From contig NZ_CP060394.1 in assembly GCF_014274465.1 (NCBI RefSeq), forward strand, positions 2,666,001 through 2,730,000: a stretch of DNA of 64,000 nt. The letters run 5' to 3'. This stretch comes from Alloacidobacterium dinghuense. GTDB taxonomy: Bacteria > Acidobacteriota > Terriglobia > Terriglobales > Acidobacteriaceae. The stretch's first letter is position 1. The number at the start of each line of letters is the position of its first letter. The notes beneath the pieces are model-generated. The model was not told where the DNA came from, searched no databases, and worked only from the letters and a program-made list of their open reading frames with translations. A program made the position numbers and the translations under genes. Shown here piece after piece: positions 18,670 through 28,684 of this stretch.

Positions 18670-20307
18670 TTATCCCTTCAATTTCTTATAGCGAGCAATC
18701 AGAGCACCGGTCGAGCTGTCATGTTTGTGTTCGGCCTTGCCCTCCAGCTCCGAGATGATGGTCTTCGCCAGCACCTTGCCCAGCTCAACACCCCACTGGT
18801 CAAAGGAGTCAATCTGCCAGATCGCACCCTGGGTAAAGACGCTGTGTTCATACAAAGCCACAAGTTTGCCCAGCACCTCCGGAGTAAGCGTCTCGACCAG
18901 GATGGTATTCGACGGCCGGTTACCCTCGAAGACGCGATGCGGAACCAGCCAGTCCGGCGTTCCCTCCGCCTTGACCTGCTCCGGGGTTTTGCCAAAGGCG
19001 AGCGCCTCACCCTGAGCAAAGACATTCGCCATCAGCAGATCATGATGGTCGCCCAGCGGATTGAGCGTCTTGCCGAAACCGATGAAGTCGCAAGGTATCA
19101 GCTTCGTCCCCTGGTGGATGAGCTGATAGAAGGAGTGCTGCCCGTTCGTTCCCGGCTCGCCCCAGAAGATCGGGCCGGTCTCATACTCTACATGCTCGCC
19201 GCTGAGCGTGACATGCTTGCCGTTGCTCTCCATTGTGAGCTGCTGCAGATAAGCTGGAAAGCGTTTGAGGTACTGTTCATATGGCAGAACCGCTACCGTC
19301 TGCGCGTCAAAGAAATCGTTGTACCAGACAGAAAGGAGTCCCATCAGCACCGGCAGATTCTTCGCAAATGGAGCCGTGCGGAAATGCTCGTCCATGTCGT
19401 GGAAACCAGCCAGGAGCTTGCGGAAGTTGTCCGGCCCGACAGCCAGCATCGTAGAAAGTCCGATGGCCGAGTCCATCGAATAGCGACCGCCAACCCAGTC
19501 CCAGAAGCCGAACATATTCGCCGTATCGATGCCGAACTTCGAAACCTCTGCTGCGTTGGTCGAAACCGCAACAAAGTGCTTTGCGACGGCTTTTTCATCG
19601 CCGAGTTTCTTGAGGCTCCACTCACGCGCCGTGTGCGCGTTGGTCATCGTCTCAAGCGTGGTAAATGTCTTCGAGGAAATGATGAACAGTGTCTCTTCTG
19701 GATCGAGATCAACAGTTGCTTCCGCAAAGTCGGTCCCGTCGACATTCGAGACGAAGCGGAAAACCATGTCGCGCTTGCTGTAGTGCTTCAGCGCCTCGTA
19801 CGCCATCACTGGACCAAGATCCGATCCGCCAATGCCGATGTTGATAACGTTCTTAATGCGCTTGCCCGTGTGCCCGGTCCATGCGCCGCTGCGCACACGG
19901 TCGGCAAACGCCGACATGGCATCCAGTACTGCATGCACTTCGGGAACAACATCTTTGCCATCGACCAGAATTTTCTCGCCCTTGGGCGCACGCAGCGCAA
20001 CATGCAGCACTGCGCGATTCTCAGTGATATTGATCTTTTCGCCGCTGAACATCGCGTCGATACGCTCGCGCAAGCCGCTTTCCTCTGCGAGTTGCAAGAG
20101 CAACTTCAGTGTTTCGTCCGTAATGCGGTTCTTGGAGTAGTCGAGATAAATGCCAACAGCCTCTGCCGTCAGACGCTCGCCGCGCTTGGCGTCATCGGCA
20201 AACAGTGATCGCAGATGCACGTCCTTGATCTTCTGATAATGCGAGTCGAGAGCTTTCCATCCGGAAAGCTGCGTAAGCGGAACTGCTTTTTCAGTGGTAG
20301 TAGCCAT
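18670..20307 (-). CDS. pgi: Glucose-6-phosphate isomerase
   Basis: A 545-residue cytoplasmic enzyme interconverting glucose-6-phosphate and fructose-6-phosphate. Both family signatures are present: [14 protein letters not shown] near residue 270 and [13 protein letters not shown] near 505. GIGGSDLGP near residue 150 binds the sugar phosphate. Length fits bacterial Pgi. The ATG is preceded by AAGGAG at good spacing. It is the last gene of a minus-strand run with 25-70 base gaps (manA, manC, phosphohexomutase, pgi) and ends at a strong terminator. It supplies fructose-6-phosphate for the mannose branch upstream. Confidence 0.98.
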   Translation of the reverse strand: MATTTEKAVPLTQLSGWKALDSHYQKIKDVHLRSLFADDAKRGERLTAEAVGIYLDYSKNRITDETLKLLLQLAEESGLRERIDAMFSGEKINITENRAVLHVALRAPKGEKILVDGKDVVPEVHAVLDAMSAFADRVRSGAWTGHTGKRIKNVINIGIGGSDLGPVMAYEALKHYSKRDMVFRFVSNVDGTDFAEATVDLDPEETLFIISSKTFTTLETMTNAHTAREWSLKKLGDEKAVAKHFVAVSTNAAEVSKFGIDTANMFGFWDWVGGRYSMDSAIGLSTMLAVGPDNFRKLLAGFHDMDEHFRTAPFAKNLPVLMGLLSVWYNDFFDAQTVAVLPYEQYLKRFPAYLQQLTMESNGKHVTLSGEHVEYETGPIFWGEPGTNGQHSFYQLIHQGTKLIPCDFIGFGKTLNPLGDHHDLLMANVFAQGEALAFGKTPEQVKAEGTPDWLVPHRVFEGNRPSNTILVETLTPEVLGKLVALYEHSVFTQGAIWQIDSFDQWGVELGKVLAKTIISELEGKAEHKHDSSTGALIARYKKLKG

Positions 20308-20377
20308 GACGCTCCTTCTTCTCTAGCGACTTAGATTCTTCCACAGCTTCGAAGGTGACAGAAGAATCGCCGGCAAT

Positions 20378-21814
20378 CTAACCGAGACTATTCATGGCAA
20401 ATTCACGAGCAGATTCCAGCAGCTTTGCCACTGACTCCTTCGAGCACGACTCAGAGTATATGCGCAAGAGCGGCTCCGTGCCCGAGGCACGCAGGAGCAG
20501 CCATGTCTCCGCAGCGTTCGGCTTTGTTGTAGCTTCCGGATTCTTAAGGAAAAACTTGATGCCATCCAGCGTCTCTACTCGCTCAACCGGCATCCCGGCG
20601 AATTCCTTCACGCCCGCGCGAGCCTTGGCAATCGTGGCGTTCTTCAGGTCGTCATCGATATGCAGATCAATGCGCCCATACTGGTGCTCGCCGTACTCCT
20701 CCTGCAACCGCGCGACGAGTTGGCCGAGCGTGCGGCCCTCTTCGGCCATAACATTGGCGAGCAGCAGCGCATTCAACAAGCCATCGCGCTCCGGAAGATG
20801 CCGCTTGATCCCGATCCCGCCGGACTCTTCGCCGCCAACAAGGATGTCTTTCTCCAGCATCAGATCGCAGACATATTTGAAGCCGATACCGTGTTCATGC
20901 AGAGTACGCCCGTAGCGCTTGCAGATGCGGTCAAGCATCTTTGTCGTATTGAAAGCGCGCGTCACATCGCCCGGCCACTGCTTTCGTTCAAGCATCCACT
21001 GCAGAAGGACCGAAAAAACCTTGTGCGGATCAACAAAGTTGCCATGCTCATCAACGGCGCCGATGCGATCGGCGTCACCATCTGTTACCAGACCCGCCTG
21101 ACATTTCTCCGCGACAACGGTCTCCTGGAGCGCGCGAATGTGTGGTTCAATCGGCTCCGGATTGATTCCTCCGAAGAGCGGATCAATGTTGGCACGAATT
21201 TCTACAAAGTCCACGCCGATCTTCGAAAAGATTCCTGCAAGGATTCCGCGGCCCGCGCCGTACATGCAGTCGATCGCGAGCTTCAGGCCCGATTTACTGA
21301 TCAAATCGAGATCGGCAAAGTTGGAAATCGCCTCGATGTAAGGCGTCTGAAAATCGACCATCTCGATCTTCGCTGGAGTGGACGCCTTCGGCAACGGCTT
21401 CTCCAGATAGCTCTCGATCTCGGCAATGATCGATGGCTTTCCTGAACCGCCGTAGTAAGCCTTGTACTTCACGCCATTCCATTGGTAGGGATTGTGACTG
21501 GAGGTGATCATCACTCCGCCCACGGCGCCGTGGGCGCGTACCCCGTAAGAAAGCGCTGGCGTCGGCGTGATGCGATCTGCAAGGCTGACTGGGATGCCGG
21601 CGGCGGAGAGAACTTCAGCAACGGATTGAGCAAAAGCCTGCGATTGGAAACGCGTGTCATAGCCGATGCAAACGCCCTCTCCTGGATCCTTGTTGGAAAG
21701 CACGTAGGTTCCAATAGCGGCCGCCGCTATGCGAACATTTTCAAAAGTAAAATCATCGGCGATAACTCCGCGCCAGCCATCGGTTCCAAATTTGATCGCA
21801 GTCTTGTTTCCCAT
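20378..21814 (-). CDS. Phosphoglucomutase/phosphomannomutase
   Basis: A 478-residue alpha-D-phosphohexomutase moving phosphate between C6 and C1 of glucose or mannose. Motifs in order: phosphoserine loop TSSHNPYQWNG near residue 103, metal loop DGDADRIG near 245, sugar-binding GGEESGG near 330, and phosphate-binding RASGTEP near 445. Its place between manC and pgi suggests it makes mannose-1-phosphate for ManC or glucose-1-phosphate for polysaccharide. Sequence alone does not settle which. The stop of the gene lies 70 bases before pgi. Confidence 0.93.
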   Translation of the reverse strand: MGNKTAIKFGTDGWRGVIADDFTFENVRIAAAAIGTYVLSNKDPGEGVCIGYDTRFQSQAFAQSVAEVLSAAGIPVSLADRITPTPALSYGVRAHGAVGGVMITSSHNPYQWNGVKYKAYYGGSGKPSIIAEIESYLEKPLPKASTPAKIEMVDFQTPYIEAISNFADLDLISKSGLKLAIDCMYGAGRGILAGIFSKIGVDFVEIRANIDPLFGGINPEPIEPHIRALQETVVAEKCQAGLVTDGDADRIGAVDEHGNFVDPHKVFSVLLQWMLERKQWPGDVTRAFNTTKMLDRICKRYGRTLHEHGIGFKYVCDLMLEKDILVGGEESGGIGIKRHLPERDGLLNALLLANVMAEEGRTLGQLVARLQEEYGEHQYGRIDLHIDDDLKNATIAKARAGVKEFAGMPVERVETLDGIKFFLKNPEATTKPNAAETWLLLRASGTEPLLRIYSESCSKESVAKLLESAREFAMNSLG

Positions 21815-21843
21815 GCGTCGACTTACTTCTGCTCCTGAAATTT

Positions 21844-22959
21844 CTAGATCAATTCTTCGCGGCCATTTGTGGCGAGCTGTTTCACGATCTTGCCTACATC
21901 CTGCGAATGGTGGCGCGTGGTGATAAGAATGGCATCATCCGTTTCTACGACGACCAGGTCTTCTACACCGACCAGTGCGACAAATTTCCTGGGACTATAG
22001 ACGTAGTTGCCATGTGCATCCAGCGGCATGCTGCCTGCACTCTCGGTGACATTCTCATACTTGTCTGCCATGTTCGCCTGCTCTAGCTGATGCTCGTAAA
22101 GTGCAGCCCAGGAGCCGAGATCATTCCAGCCGAAATTTGCAGGCAGGCAGTAGAGACTGGAATGATGCTCACCTTTCGCAGATCGCGGTTCCAGCACCGC
22201 ATAATCTACGCTGATGTTTTCGCACCGTGGGTAGAGTTTCTCAAATACTTTGCGGAATTCCGGCGTCCCGTAGGCGGCGGCAATCTCTTCAAGAATGGGT
22301 GCGGTCTCTGAGAGATGTTCGCGGATGGCGTTCGCCAGCGTACGCGCGCTCCAGACAAAAATGCCGCTGTTCCAGTGGTAGTTGCCCGCCGCAACGAACG
22401 CCTCAGCCCGCTCGCGGTTCGGCTTCTCGGTAAAGCGGCGCACGCGCAGCGAACCGTCGTCGAGCGCGCTTCCAGTTTCGATATAGCCGTAGCCCGTCTC
22501 CGGACGCGTGGGAGTGACCCCAAGCACGACGATGTTTTCCGCAGCCGCTGCGATCTTGATGCCATGTTCCAGCACGGAAAGAAATGCGGCTTCATCGGTG
22601 ATCACATGATCTGCCGGAAAAATGCCTAATACTGCGTCCGGATTGATCCTCTCGACAAGAAATGCGGCAAGTCCGGCAGCGGGCGCGGTGTTGCGCGCCG
22701 CAGGTTCGCACACGACCTGTTCGTCAGGAACGACGTCCAGCTGCCCGCAAATCGCCGGCGAAAGAAGATCATTGGTTATGACCCAGATTTCCTCGCGTTT
22801 AGCCAACGGAGCCAGGCGATCGACCGTGCGCTGAATCATCGTGCGTTCGCCGTCAAGCGCTAAGACCTGCTTGGCGCGTGCCCTGCGACTGCGCGGCCAG
22901 AATCGCGTTCCGCTGCCTCCGGCCAGAATGATCGGCCGAAAATCGATTGCTTTGGACAT
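21844..22959 (-). CDS. manC: Mannose-1-phosphate guanylyltransferase
   Basis: A 371-residue nucleotidyltransferase joining mannose-1-phosphate and GTP to GDP-mannose. The pyrophosphorylase signature ILAGGSGTRFWPRSR lies at residues 9-23, with FPADHVI near 120 and NSGIFVW near 200. It is the short form without a fused isomerase domain, which agrees with a separate manA gene 25 bases upstream. The ATG at 22959 has GGAGGG just upstream. The frame continues to 23055 but runs into the manA gene, so the inner start is preferred. GDP-mannose feeds capsule, exopolysaccharide or glycan synthesis. Confidence 0.93.
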   Translation of the reverse strand: MSKAIDFRPIILAGGSGTRFWPRSRRARAKQVLALDGERTMIQRTVDRLAPLAKREEIWVITNDLLSPAICGQLDVVPDEQVVCEPAARNTAPAAGLAAFLVERINPDAVLGIFPADHVITDEAAFLSVLEHGIKIAAAAENIVVLGVTPTRPETGYGYIETGSALDDGSLRVRRFTEKPNRERAEAFVAAGNYHWNSGIFVWSARTLANAIREHLSETAPILEEIAAAYGTPEFRKVFEKLYPRCENISVDYAVLEPRSAKGEHHSSLYCLPANFGWNDLGSWAALYEHQLEQANMADKYENVTESAGSMPLDAHGNYVYSPRKFVALVGVEDLVVVETDDAILITTRHHSQDVGKIVKQLATNGREELI

Positions 22960-22984
22960 GGCCCTCCGATAGGAATTCAAATGT

Positions 22985-23923
22985 TCAGGCGGATTGAGGA
23001 AGGATGCGAATGACCTCCGCCCCGGCTTCCGGCGTAATCTTCCAATCACGAGCACCCGCCGGAATCACAGCGAGTTGACAGCGGTTCAGCGAAAACGCCT
23101 CAAAGCCTGCGCCCTCGATCTTCAGTCTCCCATCAGCGACGAAGAGCAGTTGTACTCCATCTGCAAAAGCATTTTCCACTGAAGGGAGAGTCCCTTTCCA
23201 TTGCTCGACGCGAAAGTATTTCTGGTCTAGCAACACTGAATGTCCATTCATCTTCTTAGGTGTCATTTTGCCCGAGCCAGTTGTAAGCCGCATCGCTTCA
23301 AACGATTTGTCGAGATGCAATTCACGCGGACGGCCGTAGTCATACATGCGGTAAGTCAGATCGCTCGTCTGTTGGGTTTCAAGAAGCACCGCTCCGGGTC
23401 CAATCGCATGCACCGTGCCGGCGTCAACAAAGATCATGTCACCTTTGTTCACTGGCACGCAGGCCAGCAGTTCTTCCAAGCGCGACTCTGCAATCGCGGC
23501 CCTCACTTGCTCGATCGGCGTTCCTGGTTTGATGCCCAGCGCAACTTCGGCGCCTGGCTGCGCATCGAGTGCATACCAGCATTCCGTCTTGCCACGCGGC
23601 TCGCCGTACTTCTGCGCTAATGTGTCGTCAGGGTGCACCTGCACGCTGAGCTTTTCTTTTGGGAAAAGTACCTTGATGAGCAGTGGAAATTCCTGACCTG
23701 CTCTGCCTTGACCCAGCAATGCCTCTCCGTGAACGGCCGTAATTTCCTTGAGAGACTGGCCTTTCAAAGGTCCTGTCTCCGCTACGCACATCTCGCCGGT
23801 TAGCCATACTTCGCCGATCGGCTCTCCGTCGGTCTTGAAGTCATACCAGGGTGAAAGATCATTGAACCCCCAAACACGGGTCCGAAAGTAGGGAGAAAGC
23901 CTGAATGGTGTAAAGCCTTGCAT
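22985..23923 (-). CDS. manA: Mannose-6-phosphate isomerase, type I short form
   Basis: A cupin metalloenzyme converting fructose-6-phosphate to mannose-6-phosphate. The zinc-site motif QVHPDD near residue 90, KTECWY near 110 and DAGTVHAIGPG near 165 are intact. At about 312 residues it matches short bacterial type I enzymes. The ATG at 23923 is preferred, though the frame extends ten codons to a GTG at 23953. It opens the manA-manC-mutase-pgi run and is divergent from the epimerase gene across about 70 bases, where the promoters of both must lie. Confidence 0.92.
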   Translation of the reverse strand: MQGFTPFRLSPYFRTRVWGFNDLSPWYDFKTDGEPIGEVWLTGEMCVAETGPLKGQSLKEITAVHGEALLGQGRAGQEFPLLIKVLFPKEKLSVQVHPDDTLAQKYGEPRGKTECWYALDAQPGAEVALGIKPGTPIEQVRAAIAESRLEELLACVPVNKGDMIFVDAGTVHAIGPGAVLLETQQTSDLTYRMYDYGRPRELHLDKSFEAMRLTTGSGKMTPKKMNGHSVLLDQKYFRVEQWKGTLPSVENAFADGVQLLFVADGRLKIEGAGFEAFSLNRCQLAVIPAGARDWKITPEAGAEVIRILPQSA

Positions 23924-23992
23924 GCATTCCCAGTATGCCTGATTTTGTGCCACTTACGCAGCCTTCGCCGCAGCGGCTAACATAGAAGAGAT

Positions 23993-24964
23993 ATGGCTCG
24001 TTATCTTGTAACCGGATGCGCCGGATTCCTAGGCTCTTGGATCAGCCAGGCGCTCATAGAACGTGGAGAAACAGTTCGCGGTTTCGATAATTTCGAAACA
24101 GGCCGCAAACAGAACCTGGTCGACATTCTCGATCGCATGGAGTTCATTGAGGGCGACTTACGCAATGCGGATGAAGTAGCCCGCGCCTGCGACGGCATCG
24201 ACTACATTCTGCATCAAGGCGCACTGCCTTCAGTACCGCGCTCGGTAAAAGATCCTCGCACAAGCCACACGGCGAATATCGACGGTACCTTCAATCTGCT
24301 TGAAGGCGCGCGCGCAGCGGGCGTCAAGCGTATCGTTTATGCTGCCTCGTCATCGGCATATGGCAATCAGCCTGGTTTTCCGCGAAAAGAGACTATGGTG
24401 CCGATGCCTATCGCACCCTATCCAGTGCAGAAGCTAGCTGGAGAGCTGTACATGCGCAGCTACTGGCAGGTCTACGGACTCGAAACTGTCTGTCTTCGCT
24501 ACTTCAACATTTTCGGCCCGCGACAAGTGCCCGATTCTCCTTATAGCGGTGTGATGGCAAAGTTCACGCTTCTCATGCTGAATGGAGAACAGCCAACAAT
24601 CTTCGGAAACGGAGAGCAGGGTCGAGACTTCACTTATGTCGAGAACGCCGTGTCGGCGAATCTGCTTGCGCTTCACGCGCCTGCAGAAAAGGTCGCGGGA
24701 AAGGTCTTCAACGTGGCTTGCGGCGAGCGGCACACGTTGAACAAGACCTACGAGATTCTTGCCGAACTCACGGGCTTTTCCAAACCTCCGCTCTACGGTC
24801 CTGAGCGCACTGGAGATATTCAAAATTCTCTGGCAGATATCAGCGCCGCACGCGAAGCCTTTGGTTACGAGCCGCTCGTTGGTTTTGAGGAAGGGCTTCG
24901 CCGCACGGTTGAATGGTATAAGGAGCAAATGAAAGAGGCTGCTCCGCAAAGCAGCCTCGCGTGA
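23993..24964 (+). CDS. NAD-dependent sugar-nucleotide epimerase (UDP-Glc/GlcNAc 4-epimerase type)
   Basis: A 323-residue extended SDR enzyme. The Rossmann motif TGCAGFLGSWIS lies at residues 7-18. The catalytic SSSAYG and the Tyr-x3-Lys of YPVQKLAGE follow near residues 122-150. The sequence RYFNIFGPRQ-x-DSPYSGVM is typical of the WbpP/GalE-like group that epimerises UDP-GlcNAc or UDP-Glc. Its position, divergent from the GDP-mannose genes, fits a role in surface polysaccharide synthesis. The exact substrate is not certain. A short hairpin near the stop (GAGGCTGC / GCAGCCTC) lacks a T-run. Confidence 0.9.
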   Translation: MARYLVTGCAGFLGSWISQALIERGETVRGFDNFETGRKQNLVDILDRMEFIEGDLRNADEVARACDGIDYILHQGALPSVPRSVKDPRTSHTANIDGTFNLLEGARAAGVKRIVYAASSSAYGNQPGFPRKETMVPMPIAPYPVQKLAGELYMRSYWQVYGLETVCLRYFNIFGPRQVPDSPYSGVMAKFTLLMLNGEQPTIFGNGEQGRDFTYVENAVSANLLALHAPAEKVAGKVFNVACGERHTLNKTYEILAELTGFSKPPLYGPERTGDIQNSLADISAAREAFGYEPLVGFEEGLRRTVEWYKEQMKEAAPQSSLA

Positions 24965-24986
24965 TTGTTACGTTGTTAGTTGCTTT

Positions 24987-27038
24987 TTACTGAGTGGCGT
25001 TCACCAGATCGCGCAGCGGCCCGAGTACTGTAAATCGAACGAGCCCTTGCGGCTTCTGCGCGGCATCTAGCGTGGCAAGGCTGCTTTGCTTCCATCCAGT
25101 AGGGGCGGGGCTAGCGCTCGCTAGATGTGCTACGGCTTGTGAGCCGATCTCCGCCAACTGAGCAAATTGTTGCACTCGCTCCGTGGCGTCCTCTGCCAGC
25201 AAGGGTGAGGCGACAACAAGTTGCTGAACCTTCGAACCTGCCGTTGTCCACTCGGCGAAGATCGCCAACAACCGATGCTGTTCACCCGAGTGCTGCGATG
25301 GGTTTTCAAGGAACACTCGAACCAGAACTTCCATCTCATGCCGCGAAGGTGGATCGGGACGCACCGCATCGACAAGCCGATCAAGTGGAGTTAGCTGAGA
25401 GGTATGCTGTCCCTCATAGCGCTCATGGAAGCTCACAGGCTCAAGAACAGAAGCAAAGACGCGCATTGCGTCAATTCCCGTAGTGCCTGTCAAAGCGCGA
25501 AGACCAACATCTTCCTGTGTGAGATGCGTCAGACCAAAGGTCTCCAGCCGCACCGACATGACATCAAGCCTGCGGTACATGTCATTTACGTCGCGGACAT
25601 TCTCGGGCGACCAGAAACGCTCGGCCATCGCCGCAGTGCGCGGCCAGATGCGTGAATCAATCGTGCGCTCGTAAAGCTGCTCTCCCCACATACACACCTC
25701 CCCACCAAGGATGAGCGAGCGTTGCTGGGGCGTTAGATCCGAGTTCGAAGGCAGCGGGTCAGCCAGATAATGCTGCTCCGCCGATTTCATGGCATCAAGA
25801 TAATATGGTGCCGACAAAATTCCCTGGTAGCCCTGCTTCGCCCCCGCCGCAAGCGATGCTTCGCCGCGCCATGACTGCACCACGACATCCTTCGGAAGCC
25901 CAGGATTCAACACTTCATCCCAGCCAACCATGTGTTTGTGGTGCTTCTCCAAAATCTTCAGCAAATGTCGGTTGAAGTAAGCCTGCAACGCTGCCGTGTC
26001 CTTCATGTCGTGCTTATGCATGAACTCCACGATGCGCGGATTTCCCTTCCACTGCGCGCCATTGCTTTCATCGCCGCCAATGTGAAGGTATGGATCGGGA
26101 AAGATGGTCGCCATCTCGCCGATGAAGCCGTCGAGAAACCTGTAGGTACTGTCGCGCGTGGGATCCATGGCCTCATCCGAAATCCCAAATTCACGCCGAA
26201 TCTTGTATGGTCCGGGACCGCTCGAAATTTCCGGATAGCCAACGAACCAGCTCACGCTGTGTCCCGGCATATCAAACTCCGGCACCACGCGAATACCACG
26301 CGCCCGCGCGTAGGCAACCACTTCCTTCGCCTGCTCCTGCGTGTAGTACAGGCCATCCGAGCCCACGCCCGTAAGCTTTGGGTAGAGCTTGCTTTCAATG
26401 CGAAAGCCCTGGTCATCCGTCAGGTGCCAATGGAAGACGTTCAGCTTTACCGCAGCCAAACCGTCCAGCGTGCGTTCGATGACGCTGACCGGCTCGAAAT
26501 GCCGACCGACATCGATCAGCAACCCGCGCCAGCGAAACCGCGGCGTGTCTTCGATGCTCACTGCTGGAATGAAATACCCGGTGTGATTTGCCTGAACGAG
26601 CTGCAGCAGAGTCTCCATGCCGCGCAATGCTCCGACAACTGTGTTCGCCTGCAGCTTCGCTCCTGTTGCCGTCACGTTCAGCGAATACGACTCATCCTCG
26701 TCAACCGATTGAACGGCCTCGCCTGCGTCCTTCACATCAATGACGAGGGCTGCATTCGCAGGGTCCTTCAGAATGTCTTTTCCAATCGGTACTCCTGTCT
26801 GATATTCCAGACGGTGCAGCATGCGACCAATTGCACCATCCAGCCGCTCGTCGCGAAACTGCGGAGCGGCAACGCTGAAGGAGGAAGTTACGACGAGGCC
26901 GCCTTGGCCCACAGTCAGCTTCTCTGGCTGCGGCATCAACGTGTTATTGAAAGAAGGCAAAGTCGTTTGTGCACTCATCTGAAGGGAAGAAAGCAGAAGT
27001 ACGCCACACGCAAAGGTCGAACAGATCGCAAACCGCAA
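24987..27038 (-). CDS. Secreted GH20 beta-N-acetylhexosaminidase
   Basis: A 683-residue exo-hydrolase releasing N-acetylglucosamine or N-acetylgalactosamine from glycans or chitin oligomers. A signal peptide (residues 1-23, ending SAQT) precedes the non-catalytic GH20b domain (to about 150). The catalytic barrel follows from about 165 (RFRWRGLLIDVGRHF). The Asp-Glu pair for substrate-assisted catalysis is in HIGGDESNGAQW near residue 320. About 150 C-terminal residues are helical and not assigned. Convergent with the epimerase gene, 22 bases apart. Confidence 0.95.
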   Translation of the reverse strand: MRFAICSTFACGVLLLSSLQMSAQTTLPSFNNTLMPQPEKLTVGQGGLVVTSSFSVAAPQFRDERLDGAIGRMLHRLEYQTGVPIGKDILKDPANAALVIDVKDAGEAVQSVDEDESYSLNVTATGAKLQANTVVGALRGMETLLQLVQANHTGYFIPAVSIEDTPRFRWRGLLIDVGRHFEPVSVIERTLDGLAAVKLNVFHWHLTDDQGFRIESKLYPKLTGVGSDGLYYTQEQAKEVVAYARARGIRVVPEFDMPGHSVSWFVGYPEISSGPGPYKIRREFGISDEAMDPTRDSTYRFLDGFIGEMATIFPDPYLHIGGDESNGAQWKGNPRIVEFMHKHDMKDTAALQAYFNRHLLKILEKHHKHMVGWDEVLNPGLPKDVVVQSWRGEASLAAGAKQGYQGILSAPYYLDAMKSAEQHYLADPLPSNSDLTPQQRSLILGGEVCMWGEQLYERTIDSRIWPRTAAMAERFWSPENVRDVNDMYRRLDVMSVRLETFGLTHLTQEDVGLRALTGTTGIDAMRVFASVLEPVSFHERYEGQHTSQLTPLDRLVDAVRPDPPSRHEMEVLVRVFLENPSQHSGEQHRLLAIFAEWTTAGSKVQQLVVASPLLAEDATERVQQFAQLAEIGSQAVAHLASASPAPTGWKQSSLATLDAAQKPQGLVRFTVLGPLRDLVNATQ

Positions 27039-27088
27039 AGCATCGCTCCAAGGTAGATTTGTTCCGAGGCATTAGAATAGCAATCGAA

Positions 27089-28117
27089 ATGCAACGTGTG
27101 CTTCTCGCTTTCGTTTTCCTGCTATTTTCGGCCTTTCTTCACTCACAAACGATACCGCCCCTCCAATATGCCGACCTTGGCGATCTAAAACTGGAGAATG
27201 GCTCAGTGATTCACGACTGCAAGGTCGGGTATCGCACTCTAGGCACCCTCAACCCGGCAAAATCGAATGCTGTGCTCTACCCCACATGGTTCACGGGGAA
27301 GAGTGGCGATATCGTCGCGGGGCTTAGGCCGGGAACATACGTCGACACGAGCAAGTACTTCGTAATCGCCGTCGACGCGCTGGGGAATGGCGTCTCCTGC
27401 TCTCCGTCCAATAGCACAACGCAGCATGGGATCGACTTTCCGCAGTTCTCCATCCGCGACATGGTCTACTCCGAATATCGCCTGGTGACCGAAACGCTGC
27501 ACTTGCAGCATCTGCGCGCCGTCATGGGCGTCTCGATGGGCGGCATCCAATCGTTCCAGTGGATCGTAAGCTATCCAGATTTCATGGATCTGGCGATACC
27601 GATTGTAGGCACACCGCAGATGAGTTCCTATGACTTATTGCTCTGGAACACGGAACTCAAAGCGCTCAAATCCGATCCTGCATACAAAGACGGAAAGTAC
27701 ACGCAGACTCCACCGCTCTCTCTTGTCGCGCTCATCCATAACATGAATCTTTCGACACCGGACTTCCGCGCCAATCACACAACGCCGGAAGGCTTTCAGC
27801 AGTACTTCGATCAGATTGTCACCGACGGTGACCGCTTCATGGACGCAAATGACTACCTGCGCCAATTGCAAGCGATCATCGGACACGATATTGCTCATGG
27901 CGGCTCGCTCTATGACGCAGCGAATAAGGTAAGGGCAAAGGTGCTTGTTGTAAGTGCTACGCAGGACCATATGGTGAACCCGCTACCGGCACTGGGATTC
28001 GCCAAGCTGATTCATGCGCAGACGTTGCTGCTGGAGTCCGATTGCGGGCATATGGCTCCGGGGTGTGAGAGTTCAAAGATGGATCCGGTAGTGGATCAGT
28101 TTCTCAGCCAGCCGTAG
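27089..28117 (+). CDS. Secreted alpha/beta hydrolase of the homoserine-acetyltransferase-like fold
   Basis: A 342-residue alpha/beta hydrolase. The ATG at 27089 opens a signal peptide (MQRVLLAFVFLLFSAFLHSQ). The catalytic triad is visible: Ser in GVSMGGIQS near residue 150, Asp in SATQDHMVNP near 295, His in ESDCGHMAPG near 325. The fold resembles MetX, but export, the shortened cap and the isolated setting argue against methionine synthesis. A secreted esterase or acyltransferase is more likely. The start of the gene faces the GH20 gene across about 50 bases. Confidence 0.8.
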   Translation: MQRVLLAFVFLLFSAFLHSQTIPPLQYADLGDLKLENGSVIHDCKVGYRTLGTLNPAKSNAVLYPTWFTGKSGDIVAGLRPGTYVDTSKYFVIAVDALGNGVSCSPSNSTTQHGIDFPQFSIRDMVYSEYRLVTETLHLQHLRAVMGVSMGGIQSFQWIVSYPDFMDLAIPIVGTPQMSSYDLLLWNTELKALKSDPAYKDGKYTQTPPLSLVALIHNMNLSTPDFRANHTTPEGFQQYFDQIVTDGDRFMDANDYLRQLQAIIGHDIAHGGSLYDAANKVRAKVLVVSATQDHMVNPLPALGFAKLIHAQTLLLESDCGHMAPGCESSKMDPVVDQFLSQP

Positions 28118-28129
28118 GCTGTGCGGCCT

Positions 28130-28645
28130 TCACACGAAGTTGCTTCCGTCGCCCTCGACGTGGGTTGGCCGCTCCTTCTTACGAAGGACATCGATACCGG
28201 CGCGCAGACCATTCAGTACGCCGGAAACCTGCTTCAGCGGCGAAGCGATTCCGTGTTGCACCGCAGCCGTTGCCTGCGTAATTCCATCGAGCACAGCCGT
28301 TGCCATTTCATCGACACGTGTCAATTGGACTTCAGCAAGATCGGCTACATGGCTAAACGTCTTGTTGATGTGCTCAGCCTGCGAGCGCAAAATGCTGCTT
28401 GCCTCGACGAGGTTTGAAGTTGCCACCTTAACCTTTGGCGAGACGTCTTCGACCAGATTACGTGCGGTCGAAAGCGTGGGCACAAGGTGCTGCTTCAGTT
28501 GATCGGTGAGCTCATGGACTTCGCCTGTGGCTTTCTTGACCGCGATGAACATCGCCAGCAACACAAACGCCTGTATCAGAACGCCAATCGAGGTAACAGC
28601 AGTGAAGATAATGAAAATAACTTCGGGTATCGGCATAATTTTCAC
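28130..28645 (-). CDS. DUF948-like single-helix membrane protein
   Basis: A 171-residue protein with one N-terminal membrane helix (IIFTAVTSIGVLIQAFVLL, residues 10-28). A long amphipathic helix follows, rich in Val, Leu and Thr with regular spacing (VHELTDQLKQHL, VEDVSPKVKVATSNLVEAS), typical of DUF948 general-stress proteins. The ATG at 28636 (MPIPEV) is an alternative start. It lies 39 bases downstream of a YtxH-like gene on the same strand; the DUF948-YtxH pairing is a known arrangement. The role is unknown, perhaps in envelope stress. Confidence 0.75.
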   Translation of the reverse strand: MKIMPIPEVIFIIFTAVTSIGVLIQAFVLLAMFIAVKKATGEVHELTDQLKQHLVPTLSTARNLVEDVSPKVKVATSNLVEASSILRSQAEHINKTFSHVADLAEVQLTRVDEMATAVLDGITQATAAVQHGIASPLKQVSGVLNGLRAGIDVLRKKERPTHVEGDGSNFV

Positions 28646-28684
28646 TCATTTGCCTGCTTCGATTGGCGCTCCTCGAACAATAGT

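Noticed and set aside
18721-20208. Plus-strand open frame of 495 codons antisense to pgi
   Set aside because: Composition-driven shadow; pgi is complete with both signatures.
25932-27056. Plus-strand open frame of 374 codons antisense to the GH20 gene
   Set aside because: Shadow of a well-supported enzyme; low-complexity translation.
27089-28117. MetX (homoserine O-acetyltransferase) as the identity of the alpha/beta hydrolase
   Set aside because: It has a signal peptide and no methionine genes nearby, so only the fold is shared.
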